A stretch of 64,000 nucleotides of DNA from an uncultured Collinsella sp. (GTDB lineage Bacteria; Actinomycetota; Coriobacteriia; Coriobacteriales; Coriobacteriaceae): positions 1 through 64,000 of the forward strand of contig CABUHI010000004.1 in NCBI GenBank assembly GCA_902491345.1, given 5' to 3'. Shown piece after piece: positions 8,391 to 24,601 of this stretch. A program made the position numbers and the translations under genes. The notes below the pieces were generated by a model. It made no database searches and had not been told where the DNA came from. It saw nothing but the letters and a program-made list of their open reading frames with translations. Every line of letters begins with the position of its first letter. Position 1 is the first letter of the stretch.

Positions 8391-8912
8391 ATGCCCCAGC
8401 AGTACAAAATCGACAAGGTTGCAGAGATCGAGTCCCGTATCGCCGAGAACGCCGGTCTGTTCGTCGTCAACTACAACGGTCTGACGGTTAAGCAGGCTCA
8501 GGAGCTGCGTCATCAGCTTCGCGAGTGCGGCGCCGAGATGAAGGTCTACAAGAACAACCTGGTCAAGATCGCTCTCAAGAACCAGGAGCAGCCCGAGCTC
8601 GACGAGATCCTCGCCGGCCCCGTCGCTTATGTGTTCTACGAGTCCGAGCCGGTCGAGGCCGCTAAGGCCCTTAAGGACTTCTCCGCTCAGTCCAAGGGCG
8701 TCCTTGAGATCAAGGGCGGTATCTCCGACGGCAAGGCCGTTTCCGCTGATGATGTTAAGGCTATCGCCGAGCTGCCCACCAAGGATCAGCTTCTCGGCCA
8801 GATCGCCGGTCTCATCTCCGGTTTCGCTCGCGACATCGCTGTCTGCGTCAACGGCGTTTCCTCTGGTCTCGCTCGTTCGATCCAGCAGGTCTCCGAGCAG
8901 AAGGCAGCCTAG
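8391..8912 (+). CDS. rplJ: 50S ribosomal protein L10
   Basis: L10 forms the base of the L7/L12 stalk on the large subunit, where translation factors bind. The protein is 173 aa, the usual size. The N-terminal globular part contains NYNGLTVKQAQELRHQLR and VYKNNLVKIAL. The C-terminal helix that binds L7/L12 dimers is present after GFARDIAVCVNGVSS. GAGGAGGTG precedes ATG 8391. It is first in a two-gene operon with rplL, and its leader carries the L10 attenuator. rplK and rplA, often adjacent upstream, are absent here. Confidence 0.97.
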   Translation: MPQQYKIDKVAEIESRIAENAGLFVVNYNGLTVKQAQELRHQLRECGAEMKVYKNNLVKIALKNQEQPELDEILAGPVAYVFYESEPVEAAKALKDFSAQSKGVLEIKGGISDGKAVSADDVKAIAELPTKDQLLGQIAGLISGFARDIAVCVNGVSSGLARSIQQVSEQKAA

Positions 8913-9014
8913 TCGCTGTTTTCACCCGCGGCGGCAACGCCGCACCCCTGGCGCATTCGCGCCGTGTTTTAACTGATCTCCGTGCATTTGCACGGAAACC
9001 GAAAGGACTTAGAA

Positions 9015-9392
9015 ATGGCTAAGCTTACCACCGATGAGATCATCGATGCTCTTAAGGAAATGACCCTTCTCGAGGCTTCCGAGCTCGTCAAGGCTATCGA
9101 GGACACCTTCGGCGTTTCCGCCGCTGCTCCTGCCGCTGTTGTCGCCGCTCCCGCTGCTGGCGCTGCTGAGGCCGAGGAGAAGACCGAGTTTGACGTCGTG
9201 CTCGAGGGCTTCGGCGACAACAAGATCCAGGTCATCAAGGCCGTCCGTGAGCTCACCAACCTTGGCCTGAAGGAGGCCAAGGAGGTCGTCGAGGGCGCTC
9301 CCAAGGCTGTTCTCGAGGGTGCCAAGAAGGAGGACGCCGAGGCTGCCAAGGAGAAGCTCGAGGCTGCTGGCGCTGCTGTCACCCTCAAGTAA
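9015..9392 (+). CDS. rplL: 50S ribosomal protein L7/L12
   Basis: Stalk protein of 125 aa that recruits elongation and initiation factor GTPases. The N-terminal dimerisation domain (MAKLTTDEIIDALKEM), an alanine-rich hinge at about residues 36-55, and the C-terminal factor-binding domain (FDVVLEGFGDNKIQVIKAVREL, ending GAAVTLK) are all present. ATG 9015 is chosen because AAAGGA at 9002-9007 precedes it and because the family starts at MAKL; an upstream in-frame TTG lacks support. The gap after rplJ is 102 nt. Confidence 0.97.
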   Translation: MAKLTTDEIIDALKEMTLLEASELVKAIEDTFGVSAAAPAAVVAAPAAGAAEAEEKTEFDVVLEGFGDNKIQVIKAVRELTNLGLKEAKEVVEGAPKAVLEGAKKEDAEAAKEKLEAAGAAVTLK

Positions 9393-9419
9393 TCAGGCTC
9401 TCTCGCCAGATTTCTTTGC

Positions 9420-9454
9420 AGACGGGGTTCGCATTGCGAGCCCCGTCTTTTTTG
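9420..9454 (+). terminator. Intrinsic terminator of rplJL
   Basis: A 12-bp stem (9421-9432 with 9436-9447, one G-U pair) is followed by a run of T. This is a strong intrinsic terminator 28 nt after the rplL stop. Confidence 0.9.
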
Positions 9455-9705
9455 TTATGACCCCTCTATTTTGCTGGCTCGGCATGCAAATTGTTGCCGT
9501 TTGCGGTGGTTTGGGGGCGCTACCGTTGGTCGATAAAATTGCACCATTCGAGCAATAATTTGCGTTGACCTGCTGAAGAATGGCGCTTGCCTGCATTAGC
9601 GTTAATTAGCAGCGGTAAGATACTTCAGTATCGCAATTTGGTCTGCGGCCGCCGTGCCGCACGCACAGGGCGCATCCTGCGCCTGCGAAAGGATCCTTGA
9701 ATAAT
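9455..9705. other. Intergenic region before galU
   Basis: No gene is seen. A TTGACC at 9566-9571 and AT-rich stretches could hold the galU promoter, but no well-spaced -10 was identified. A short palindrome, GATAC-TTCA-GTATC, occurs near 9619-9632. Confidence 0.4.
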
Positions 9706-10614
9706 ATGAAGGCAATCATCCCCGCCGCCGGTCTTGGCACGCGTTTTCTGCCTGGCACCAAGTGCACGCCCAAAGAGATGCTGCCGGTGCTCGACAAGCC
9801 GGTCATCCAGTACGTCGTCGAGGAGGCGCTCGATCCCGAGGAGGTCGACGACGCCATCATCGTTACCTCGCCCGGCAAGCCCGAGCTGCTGAACTATTTC
9901 CAGCCCGACCGTTCGCTCGAGAACCTGCTGCGCGAGCGCGGTAAGGACGCCTACGCCGACGCTGTCGCCCATGCGGGCGGTATGCCGGTTGACTTCCGTT
10001 ATCAGTACGAGCCCAAGGGCCTCGGTCACGCCATTCGCTCTGCTGCCGACGCTGTGGCAGGGGAGAACTTCCTGGTTCTTCTGGGCGACTACGTTGTGCC
10101 CAACCGCGACATCTGCGACAAGATGCTCGCCGTTTCCAAGGAGCACGGTGGCGCTTCGGTTATCGCCGTTGCCGCGTGCGCTCCCGAGGAAGTCAGCCGC
10201 TATGGCGTCATCGCCGGCGATCGCGTGGGCTCTCTCGAGGGCTTTGAGAATGCCGCTGACGACGAGCCGGGTGCCGTGTGGCGCATCGGCGGTCTGGTTG
10301 AGAAGCCCGCTCCCGAGGCGGCTCCGTCCAACCTGTACATCGTCGGTCGCTACCTGCTGAGCCCGCTGGTCATGGACCTTCTTGCCGACCAGCAGGCCGG
10401 TAAGGGTGGCGAGATTCAGCTGACCGACGCTATGGCCCGTTCGCTCGATCGCGAGGCCATGTATGCCGTCGTCATCGACCCGCTGTCGGGCTACGACACC
10501 GGTACCCCGTCTGGTTGGATGGCTACCAACGCCCTCATGGCTGCAAGCGACCCTCGCTTTGCAAGCGCCTTCTGGGATGCCATCGACGAGCGCGGCGGCT
10601 TGATGCGCAAGTAA
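9706..10614 (+). CDS. galU: UTP-glucose-1-phosphate uridylyltransferase
   Basis: Makes UDP-glucose from UTP and glucose-1-phosphate for cell-surface glycans, glycolipids and galactose metabolism. The 302-aa protein has the nucleotidyltransferase signature AAGLGTRFLPGTKCTPKEMLPV at its N-terminus and the LLGDYVVP loop that supplies a metal-binding Asp; both are typical of bacterial GalU. The start is uncertain. ATG 9706 fits the family N-terminus MKAIIPAAG, but AAAGGA (9688-9693) is 12 nt away. TTG 9697 is only 3 nt from it. The gene is monocistronic and ends at a UUCG-loop terminator. Confidence 0.93.
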   Translation: MKAIIPAAGLGTRFLPGTKCTPKEMLPVLDKPVIQYVVEEALDPEEVDDAIIVTSPGKPELLNYFQPDRSLENLLRERGKDAYADAVAHAGGMPVDFRYQYEPKGLGHAIRSAADAVAGENFLVLLGDYVVPNRDICDKMLAVSKEHGGASVIAVAACAPEEVSRYGVIAGDRVGSLEGFENAADDEPGAVWRIGGLVEKPAPEAAPSNLYIVGRYLLSPLVMDLLADQQAGKGGEIQLTDAMARSLDREAMYAVVIDPLSGYDTGTPSGWMATNALMAASDPRFASAFWDAIDERGGLMRK

Positions 10615-10635
10615 GCCTTCGGGCAACGATATTTA

Positions 10636-10668
10636 CGGGTGCGGACTTCGGTCTGCACCCGTTTTTTT
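10636..10668 (+). terminator. Intrinsic terminator of galU
   Basis: An 11-bp stem (10636-10646 with 10651-10661) is closed by a stable UUCG-type tetraloop and followed by seven T residues. Confidence 0.95.
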
Positions 10669-10801
10669 ATAAGAGCTGCGATTGCCGGTTCTCTGTTCAC
10701 AGAAACTATATGAACAGGTGTTCGACACACATACATCTACCTGCGCATTTTCTGTCGAAAAACTTTGCTACTCCAAAAACTCAATCGCGTCAAGGCTTTT
10801 C

Positions 10802-10829
10802 TTGCCCAACGGTCGGTACCTGATAAACT
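10802..10829 (+). promoter_or_regulatory. Probable rpoBC promoter
   Basis: TTGCCC at 10802-10807 and TAAACT at 10824-10829 are spaced by 16 bp. The start site would be about 65 nt before rpoB. The rest of the 288-nt gap shows nothing else. Confidence 0.5.
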
Positions 10830-10902
10830 ATTAGGTTGCGATAACTGGCGAAGCTATGCCTCGCCAACCCACCGAGCATTTCCGTGAAGGAGGAAAAACC
10901 TG

Positions 10903-14394
<3,492 letters not shown>

Positions 14395-14400
14395 TTGACT

Positions 14401-18879
<4,479 letters not shown>

Positions 18880-18885
18880 CTAGTT

Positions 18886-19023
18886 CCGCCGTTCTAACGA
18901 ACGGCGGCGATCTCCGTCGCTGCGCGGCCCCCAGAGCTACAATCTGTCATTCAAAAGGCAGGGCATGACCAAAAGGTCAATGCCCTGCCTTTTTCATGCC
19001 ACCTTGTACGCTCTGGGGGCCGC
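18886..19023. other. Nested stem-loops and terminator after rpoC
   Basis: A first hairpin pairs 18886-18894 with 18899-18907. A perfect 14-bp outer stem (18924-18937 with 19010-19023) then encloses an intrinsic terminator: 18956-18970 pairs with 18975-18990, one bulge, followed by TTTTT to about 18995. The outer stem would make a long rod around the terminator. Confidence 0.8.
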
Positions 19024-19060
19024 TCGCTTGCGTATGCTCAACCTGTTGCGTTCCGTCGAT

Positions 19061-19089
19061 CCCTTGCCAATAAGGGGCAGGGTTTTTTT
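19061..19089 (+). terminator. Second terminator before the sigma factor gene
   Basis: CCCTTGCC (19061-19068) pairs with GGCAGGG (19076-19082) with one bulged T, followed by a run of seven T. It would insulate the sigma factor gene from rpoBC read-through. Confidence 0.75.
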
Positions 19090-19112
19090 GGTAGGTTATT
19101 CCTGCTTGAATT

Positions 19113-19141
19113 TGAAACATTTCGTTCGGTCAAAGCGTATC
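19113..19141 (+). promoter_or_regulatory. ECF-type promoter of the sigma factor gene
   Basis: TGAAAC at 19113-19118 and CGTATC at 19136-19141 are 17 bp apart. This is the usual form of promoters read by ECF sigma factors and unlike the vegetative consensus. It lies 48 nt before the ECF gene, so autoregulation is likely. Confidence 0.6.
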
Positions 19142-19189
19142 TATGGTGAGGGCCTCATCAAGAATCATTAACGTCACCGGGAGGTGATT

Positions 19190-19708
19190 ATGGAAGAACA
19201 AGCTTTCAGACAGGCGGTCGAAGATCACCGTGATGTCGTGTTTCGGATCGCGTTGACGTACCTGCGTGATCGCGCCGATGCCGACGATGTTGCTCAAGAT
19301 GTCTTTCTTAAGTTGCTCAAAAGCGATACGCATTTTGAAAGCTGGGAGCATCTTCGTCGATGGCTTATCCGGGTCACGATCAATGAATGCAAATCTCTCT
19401 TTCGAAAGCCGTGGAGACGTGTGGAGGATATTGAAAGTCTGACCGATTCGCTTTCGGCGGCGCAGGATGAGACCAAGGCGGTCTTGTCAGACGTTATGCG
19501 ACTTCCGGAGCGATTCCGTGTTCCCATCGTGCTCTATTACTATCTGGGCTTTTCGACCTCAGAGATTGCCGAGTTACTGCATGTGCCAGCCGCGACCGTT
19601 CGAACGCGTTTAGCTCGCGGTCGATCGAAGCTCAAATTCATCCTAGAGGAGGGCGACCGTGAAATCCAATCAAATCAAGCAGGCCTTCGAGTCCGTCCAA
19701 GCCGATAG
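19190..19708 (+). CDS. ECF-family RNA polymerase sigma factor
   Basis: Extracytoplasmic-function sigma-70 factor of 172 aa. The sigma-2 domain contains DVVFRIALTYLRDRADADDVAQDVFLKLL, which binds the -10 and core polymerase. The sigma-4 helix-turn-helix is at LGFSTSEIAELLHVPAATVRTRLARGRSKL. ATG 19190 is taken over the in-frame GTG 19184, which falls inside the GGGAGGTGA ribosome site. The next gene overlaps the 3' end by 50 nt, the usual sigma/anti-sigma arrangement. An ECF-like promoter precedes it. GC content is lower than in the flanking rpo and rps genes, which hints at later insertion here. Confidence 0.93.
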   Translation: MEEQAFRQAVEDHRDVVFRIALTYLRDRADADDVAQDVFLKLLKSDTHFESWEHLRRWLIRVTINECKSLFRKPWRRVEDIESLTDSLSAAQDETKAVLSDVMRLPERFRVPIVLYYYLGFSTSEIAELLHVPAATVRTRLARGRSKLKFILEEGDREIQSNQAGLRVRPSR

Positions 19709-20735
19709 CGATCTTGCTGACCGTGTTATTGATGCTGCGGAAGGTGAGCCGCTTCATCGAAAGGGCCACGCGAAGCCTCTCTATGTTGCCGTAATCGGAT
19801 GTCTTGCCGGAGTACTGGCGACCGGAGGGGTCGCCTACGCCGTTGTCAATTCCGGCTATTTTGCCTCAGCCTGGGGAAACCACGGCAACGGGGATTCCAT
19901 TACCTGGACAAACGGCGGCTCATCGGGGACTAAATATACCTACACCAGAGAGTTTGGTGATGGTATCGCGCCCCAAAGCTTGGAGGGTTCAGTACAGAAG
20001 GTCAATCTGTCCGTCGAGGGCAACGGCTATACACTCGACATTCATGATATGGCTATCGATAAAAACGGTTGCGGTGCCGTGACGTTTACGTTGTCCAATC
20101 CAAATGGTGTTAACTACTACAAGCCGGCAGCAGAGACTGGCGAACTTGTTCTCTATGGTGAAGAAGAACAAGGCATCGGCACGCCCAGCATGAACTTCGG
20201 CGAGGAATGGGCTGACACACGCTGCACCATTGATAAGGACACATCAAGCGATACTGTCATTAATGGCACTATGTACTTTGCTTCTATGGATCGCGAGCGA
20301 GGTTTTCAACATGCGGTCACCTGGAATATCTCGTGGACCGAGGGCGAAGGCGAGGATGCGAAGCCGTTCGAGGCATCGACGCCCGAGTTTAGCGTTGGAG
20401 CGTACGTCGATACAAAGGAACTCCGCTCCGATGACTCGCCTCTCGAGATCAGCCCGTTTTCTATCCAGACACACATCGATGATCTGGGCATTGACGCAGT
20501 CACGAAGAAGTTGACGGTTACCTACAAGGATGGATCGGAGCAGATTATCGAAGATGACGACGCAGGGGCGTTCAACTTATATTTTTCTTATACGCGCAAT
20601 AGCGGAGAGAACATCTGGGTGCCAACGAAGTTGATTGATGTTGACCAAGTGGTCTCAGTAACGCTTGAGGGCACACGCTGCACTTCAACAGGGGGCGCCG
20701 AAACGTCGGAAACCTTTACTATCGTCTATTCGTAA
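19659..20735 (+). CDS. Putative membrane anti-sigma factor, DUF4179-like
   Basis: A 358-aa protein with a short cytoplasmic N-terminus (about 40 aa), one transmembrane helix at about 42-64, and a large extracytoplasmic domain rich in beta strand. The layout and the 50-nt overlap with the ECF gene suggest it holds the sigma factor inactive until an envelope signal arrives. The Cys/His zinc motif of ZAS anti-sigma factors is absent, so it fits the DUF4179 type seen beside Firmicutes and Coriobacteria ECF factors. GTG 19659 follows GGAGG. The ligand is unknown; the role is inferred from context. Confidence 0.75.
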   Translation: MKSNQIKQAFESVQADSDLADRVIDAAEGEPLHRKGHAKPLYVAVIGCLAGVLATGGVAYAVVNSGYFASAWGNHGNGDSITWTNGGSSGTKYTYTREFGDGIAPQSLEGSVQKVNLSVEGNGYTLDIHDMAIDKNGCGAVTFTLSNPNGVNYYKPAAETGELVLYGEEEQGIGTPSMNFGEEWADTRCTIDKDTSSDTVINGTMYFASMDRERGFQHAVTWNISWTEGEGEDAKPFEASTPEFSVGAYVDTKELRSDDSPLEISPFSIQTHIDDLGIDAVTKKLTVTYKDGSEQIIEDDDAGAFNLYFSYTRNSGENIWVPTKLIDVDQVVSVTLEGTRCTSTGGAETSETFTIVYS

Positions 20736-20740
20736 GACTT

Positions 20741-20775
20741 GGGGCCGTTTCCTACTAGGGGAAGCGGCCTCTTTT
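20741..20775 (+). terminator. Terminator of the ECF operon
   Basis: GGGGCCGTTTCC (20741-20752) pairs with GGAAGCGGCCTC (20760-20771), followed by TTTT. Confidence 0.8.
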
Positions 20776-20858
20776 GCGGTAAATGGGCGGTTAAAGCGAG
20801 CGGTATTCGTCTGAATTTCGGAAGTATGCGGCAAAATCTTGATAGGCCGCCCGGGCCG

Positions 20859-20896
20859 GGAATCCGCCCCCGCGCACAGAAGGGGATTCCTTTTGT
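20859..20896. other. Hairpin in the intergenic region before rpsL
   Basis: GGAATCC (20859-20865) pairs with GGATTCC (20884-20890) and is followed by TTTT. It may be a weak terminator. The rest of 20776-20924 shows no gene and no clear promoter. Confidence 0.4.
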
Positions 20897-20923
20897 GTAG
20901 GCTTTGCGGAAATATGCCAATTT

Positions 20924-20979
20924 TAGGATACGCCCGGCGGCGTGGTCTGTTGACGGCACAGCTAACGCCACGTATCCTA
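20924..20979 (+). promoter_or_regulatory. rpsL leader stem-loop with shared r-protein motif
   Basis: TAGGATACG at 20924-20932 pairs with CGTATCCTA at 20971-20979. The left side continues as a GGATACGCCCGG motif that recurs upstream of rplC (38209-38233) and rplB (40074-40098). This copy is the most diverged of the three. It may be a leader regulatory site for the str operon. Confidence 0.45.
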
Positions 20980-21071
20980 TCGAACTGCGTGTTTCGTAGG
21001 GGGATGCTGACCCCTCGATTCAAGCCGTTGCACTTTACAGAAAGCTGGAATCATTCGAAAAGGAGTACGCT

Positions 21072-21449
21072 TTGCCTACTATTAACCAGCTGGTTCGCCA
21101 GGGCCGTCGTTCCGTGCCCAAGAAGTCCAAGAACGCTGCTCTGCAGCACAACTCCCAGAAGCGCGGCGTGTGCACCCGCGTCTTCACCACGAGCCCCAAG
21201 AAGCCGAACTCGGCTCTTCGTAAGGTTGCCCGTGTTCGCCTTGTCAACGGCATCGAAGTTACTGCTTACATCCCGGGTGAGGGCCACAACCTGCAGGAGC
21301 ACTCCATCGTGCTCGTCCGCGGCGGTCGTGTCCGTGACCTCCCTGGTGTCCGTTATCACGTCATCCGTGGCGCCTACGACGCTGCTCCGGTCCAGAACCG
21401 TATGCAGGCCCGTTCCAAGTACGGTGCTAAGCGCCCCAAGGCCAAATAA
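21072..21449 (+). CDS. rpsL: 30S ribosomal protein S12
   Basis: Small-subunit decoding-centre protein, 125 aa. The PTINQLVRQGRR N-terminus and the TTSPKKPNSALRKVARVRL loop, site of streptomycin-resistance changes, are intact. The lysine in PKKPNSA is the sensitive form. The C-terminus is rich in basic residues (KYGAKRPKAK). Translation starts at TTG 21072 behind AAAAGGAG. It is the first gene of the str operon rpsL-rpsG-fusA-rpsJ. Confidence 0.98.
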   Translation: MPTINQLVRQGRRSVPKKSKNAALQHNSQKRGVCTRVFTTSPKKPNSALRKVARVRLVNGIEVTAYIPGEGHNLQEHSIVLVRGGRVRDLPGVRYHVIRGAYDAAPVQNRMQARSKYGAKRPKAK

Positions 21450-21522
21450 GCCAGATAACGTTTTGATACTTTCGCCGTGTGCCGCCTAAGCGCCGCACGG
21501 TAGACACTTAAGGAGATTTCAC

Positions 21523-21996
21523 ATGCCGCGTCGTGCAGCAGCTAATCGTCGTGAGGTTCAGCCTGACGCCGTTTACAACAACCGCCTGGTGACTCAGCTC
21601 ATCAACAAGGTCCTTCTTGACGGCAAGAAGGCCACCGCTGAGCGCATCGTTTACACCGCTTTCGAGATCGTTGCCGAGAAGTCCGAGGGTGGCGACGCTC
21701 TCGCTACCTTCAAGAAGGCTATGGACAACGTCAAGCCCACGCTCGAGGTTAAGCCCAAGCGTGTCGGTGGCGCTACCTATCAGGTCCCGATGGAGGTCAA
21801 CTCCCGTCGTTCCACCGCTCTGGGTATCCGCTGGATCGTCAACTTCTCCCGCGCTCGCAAGGAGAAGACCATGGCCGAGCGTCTCGCCAACGAGATCCTC
21901 GACGCTTCCAACGGCCTGGGCGCTTCCGTCAAGAAGCGTGAGGACGTCTTCAAGATGGCCGAGGCCAACCGCGCGTTCTCTCACTATCGTTGGTAA
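21523..21996 (+). CDS. rpsG: 30S ribosomal protein S7
   Basis: Primary 16S rRNA-binding protein that nucleates the 30S head, 157 aa. The MPRRAAANRREVQPDAVYNN start and the LGIRWIVNFSRARKEKTMAERLANEILDA region are typical. ATG 21523 follows AAGGAG. The intercistronic space after rpsL is 73 nt. In other bacteria S7 represses this operon by binding the rpsL-rpsG gap; no clear site was recognised here. Confidence 0.98.
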   Translation: MPRRAAANRREVQPDAVYNNRLVTQLINKVLLDGKKATAERIVYTAFEIVAEKSEGGDALATFKKAMDNVKPTLEVKPKRVGGATYQVPMEVNSRRSTALGIRWIVNFSRARKEKTMAERLANEILDASNGLGASVKKREDVFKMAEANRAFSHYRW

Positions 21997-22016
21997 GTTT
22001 AAGGTAAGGAACTAAC

Positions 22017-24116
22017 ATGGCTAAGCCTAAGTACAAGCTTTCCGATACCCGTAACATCGGCATCATGGCTCACATCGATGCCGGTAAGACCACCACGACC
22101 GAGCGTATTCTTTACTACACCGGTAAGACCCACAAGATCGGTGAGGTCCATGAGGGCGCTGCCACCATGGACTGGATGGTTCAGGAGCAGGAGCGCGGCG
22201 TAACCATTACCTCCGCTGCTACCACGTGCTTCTGGAACAAGGACGGTAAGGACTACCGCATCCAGATCATCGACACCCCGGGCCACGTTGACTTCACCGC
22301 CGAGGTCGAGCGCTGCCTGCGCGTCCTCGATGGCGCTGTCGCCGTCTTCGACGCCGTTGCCGGCGTTCAGCCCCAGTCTGAGACCGTTTGGCGTCAGGCT
22401 TCTACCTTCAACGTCCCCCGTATCGCCTTCATCAACAAGTATGACCGCGTGGGCGCTGACTTCTTCAACGCTATCGAGACCATGAAGGATCGTCTCGACG
22501 CTAACGCCGTGGCCGCTCAGGTCCCGATGGGCGCCGAGGACAACTTCTGGGGCGTCATCGACCTGGTCACCATGACTGCATGGGACTTCAAGGCCGACGA
22601 GAAGGGTATGACCTACCCCGAGCCGATGGACGAGATCCCGGCTGAGTTTGCCGACATCGCTGCCACCAAGCGCGAGGAGCTCCTCGACGCTGCTGCCAGC
22701 TTTGACGACGAGCTCATGGAGAAGATCCTCATGGAGGAGGACTTCACCGTCGAGGAGCTCAAGGCTGCTCTGCGCAAGGGCGTTCTGGCCAACGAGCTCA
22801 ACCTCGTCTTCGTGGGTTCCGCCTACAAGAACAAGGGCGTTCAGGAGCTGCTCGACGCTGTCGTCGACTACCTGCCCAGCCCGCTCGACGTTGAGGCCGT
22901 CACCGGTACCGATCCGGACACCGGCGAAGAGATCCAGCGTCATCCTTCCTTCGACGAGCCCTTCTCCGGCCTGGTCTTCAAGATCATGACCGACCCGTTC
23001 GTCGGTAAGCTCACCTATGTCCGCGTTTACTCCGGCCGTGCCGAGTCCGGCTCCTACGTGGTCAACGCTTCCAACGGTCAGCGCGAGCGCCTCGGCCGCA
23101 TCCTCGAGATGAACGCCGCCGAGCGTATCGACCGTGACGACGCTGCCGCTGGCGACATCGTCGCTTGCGTCGGCTTCAAGAACTCTACCACCGGTGACAC
23201 CCTGTGCGCCGAGGGCAAGGAGATCGTCCTCGAGAAGATCGAGTTCGCTAAGCCCGTTATCGACGTTGCCATCGAGCCCAAGACCAAGGCCGAGCAGGAC
23301 AAGATGTCCCTGGCTCTGACCAAGCTCGCCGAGGAGGATCCGACCTTCCAGGTGTCCACCAACCACGAGACCGGCCAGACCATCATCGCCGGCATGGGCG
23401 AGCTGCACCTCGAGATCATCGTCGACCGTCTGCTCCGCGAGTTCAAGGTTGACGCTAACGTCGGTAAGCCCCAGGTTGCCTACCGCGAGACCGCTGGTCA
23501 CGACGTTGAGAAGGCTGAGGGCAAGTTCGTCCGTCAGTCCGGCGGTCGCGGTCAGTATGGCCACGCCGTCATCAAGCTCGAGAAGATGGAGGAGGGCTTC
23601 GGCTACGAGTTCGTCAACGCTATCGTCGGCGGCGTCGTGCCCAAGGAGTACATCCCGTCCATCGACAAGGGCATCCAGGAGGCCCTGAACACCGGTGTTA
23701 TCGCCGGCTTCCCGGTCCTCGACGTCAAGGTCACCCTGTTCGACGGTTCTTACCACGAGGTCGACTCCTCCGAGGCCGCCTTCAAGATCGCCGGTTCCAT
23801 GGCTATCAAGGACGCCCTCAAGAAGTCCGATCCGCAGCTGCTCGAGCCGATCATGGCTGTCGAGGTCGAGACCCCCGAGCAGTACATGGGCGACGTTATG
23901 GGCAACCTCTCCGGTCGCCGCGGCAAGATCGAGGGCATGGAGGATCGCAAGAACAGCAAGCTCATCCGTGCCAAGGTGCCGCTGGGCGAGATGTTCGGTT
24001 ACGCTACCGACCTTCGCTCCCAGACCCAGGGCCGTGCATCCTACACGATGCAGTTCGACTCTTATGAGCCCGCGCCCAAGTCCATCGTGGACGAGGTCAT
24101 GAGCAAGAACGCCTAA
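22017..24116 (+). CDS. fusA: Elongation factor G
   Basis: Translocation GTPase, 699 aa. The G domain has the P-loop AHIDAGKTTTTERIL near residue 19, DTPGHVDF for the G3 region, and NKYDRVGADF for G4. Domain IV (REFKVDANVGKPQVAYRET) and domain V follow. ATG 22017 lies 20 nt after the rpsG stop, with AAGGAA upstream. In most bacteria tuf follows; here rpsJ is next. Confidence 0.98.
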   Translation: MAKPKYKLSDTRNIGIMAHIDAGKTTTTERILYYTGKTHKIGEVHEGAATMDWMVQEQERGVTITSAATTCFWNKDGKDYRIQIIDTPGHVDFTAEVERCLRVLDGAVAVFDAVAGVQPQSETVWRQASTFNVPRIAFINKYDRVGADFFNAIETMKDRLDANAVAAQVPMGAEDNFWGVIDLVTMTAWDFKADEKGMTYPEPMDEIPAEFADIAATKREELLDAAASFDDELMEKILMEEDFTVEELKAALRKGVLANELNLVFVGSAYKNKGVQELLDAVVDYLPSPLDVEAVTGTDPDTGEEIQRHPSFDEPFSGLVFKIMTDPFVGKLTYVRVYSGRAESGSYVVNASNGQRERLGRILEMNAAERIDRDDAAAGDIVACVGFKNSTTGDTLCAEGKEIVLEKIEFAKPVIDVAIEPKTKAEQDKMSLALTKLAEEDPTFQVSTNHETGQTIIAGMGELHLEIIVDRLLREFKVDANVGKPQVAYRETAGHDVEKAEGKFVRQSGGRGQYGHAVIKLEKMEEGFGYEFVNAIVGGVVPKEYIPSIDKGIQEALNTGVIAGFPVLDVKVTLFDGSYHEVDSSEAAFKIAGSMAIKDALKKSDPQLLEPIMAVEVETPEQYMGDVMGNLSGRRGKIEGMEDRKNSKLIRAKVPLGEMFGYATDLRSQTQGRASYTMQFDSYEPAPKSIVDEVMSKNA

Positions 24117-24176
24117 GTTCGAGCTCCCTGTTACGTAATCCGCGAGAACATCTCTCGCACTCTTTGGAGGTTTAAG

Positions 24177-24485
24177 TTGGCTACCCAGAAGATCCGCATT
24201 CGCCTCAAGGGCTATGATCACGAGGTCGTCGATCAGTCCGCGAAGCTCATCGTCGAGACCGCTCAGAAGACCGGCGCTCGCGTTTCCGGTCCTGTCCCCC
24301 TGCCCACCGAGCGCAACCTGTACACGGTTATCCGCTCGCCGCACGTGAACAAGGACTCCCGTGAGCAGTTCGAGATGCGCACTCACAAGCGCCTCATCGA
24401 CATCCTCGACCCCACCTCGGGCACCGTTGATTCGCTCATGCGTCTCGACCTCCCCGCTGGCGTCGACATCGACATCAAGCTCTAA
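24177..24485 (+). CDS. rpsJ: 30S ribosomal protein S10
   Basis: Small-subunit protein, also known as the NusE antitermination factor, 102 aa. IRIRLKGYDHEVVDQSAKLIVETA and RSPHVNKDSREQFEMRTHKRLIDI are diagnostic. It starts at TTG 24177 with GGAGG 6 nt upstream. It normally leads the S10 operon directly before rplC. Here it closes the str operon at a terminator and rplC is about 14 kb downstream. Confidence 0.98.
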   Translation: MATQKIRIRLKGYDHEVVDQSAKLIVETAQKTGARVSGPVPLPTERNLYTVIRSPHVNKDSREQFEMRTHKRLIDILDPTSGTVDSLMRLDLPAGVDIDIKL

Positions 24486-24506
24486 GCGATATCGCTCATA
24501 GCTTAA

Positions 24507-24546
24507 AGAGCCCCGCTGCCATTACGGTAGTGGGGCTCTTTTGTTT
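24507..24546 (+). terminator. Terminator of the str operon
   Basis: A 14-bp stem with one mismatch or wobble (24507-24520 with 24526-24539) is followed by TTTTGTTTT. Confidence 0.9.
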
Positions 24547-24601
24547 TGAGTTTAGATTTTGGGATAGCGAATTCGTCTGCCGAGCTGACGGCTGCGGCGT
24601 C

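Noticed and set aside
7930..8484. Forward open frame across hairpin element A and the L10 leader
   Set aside because: It runs through an inverted repeat, a promoter and an attenuator, and overlaps rplJ out of frame.
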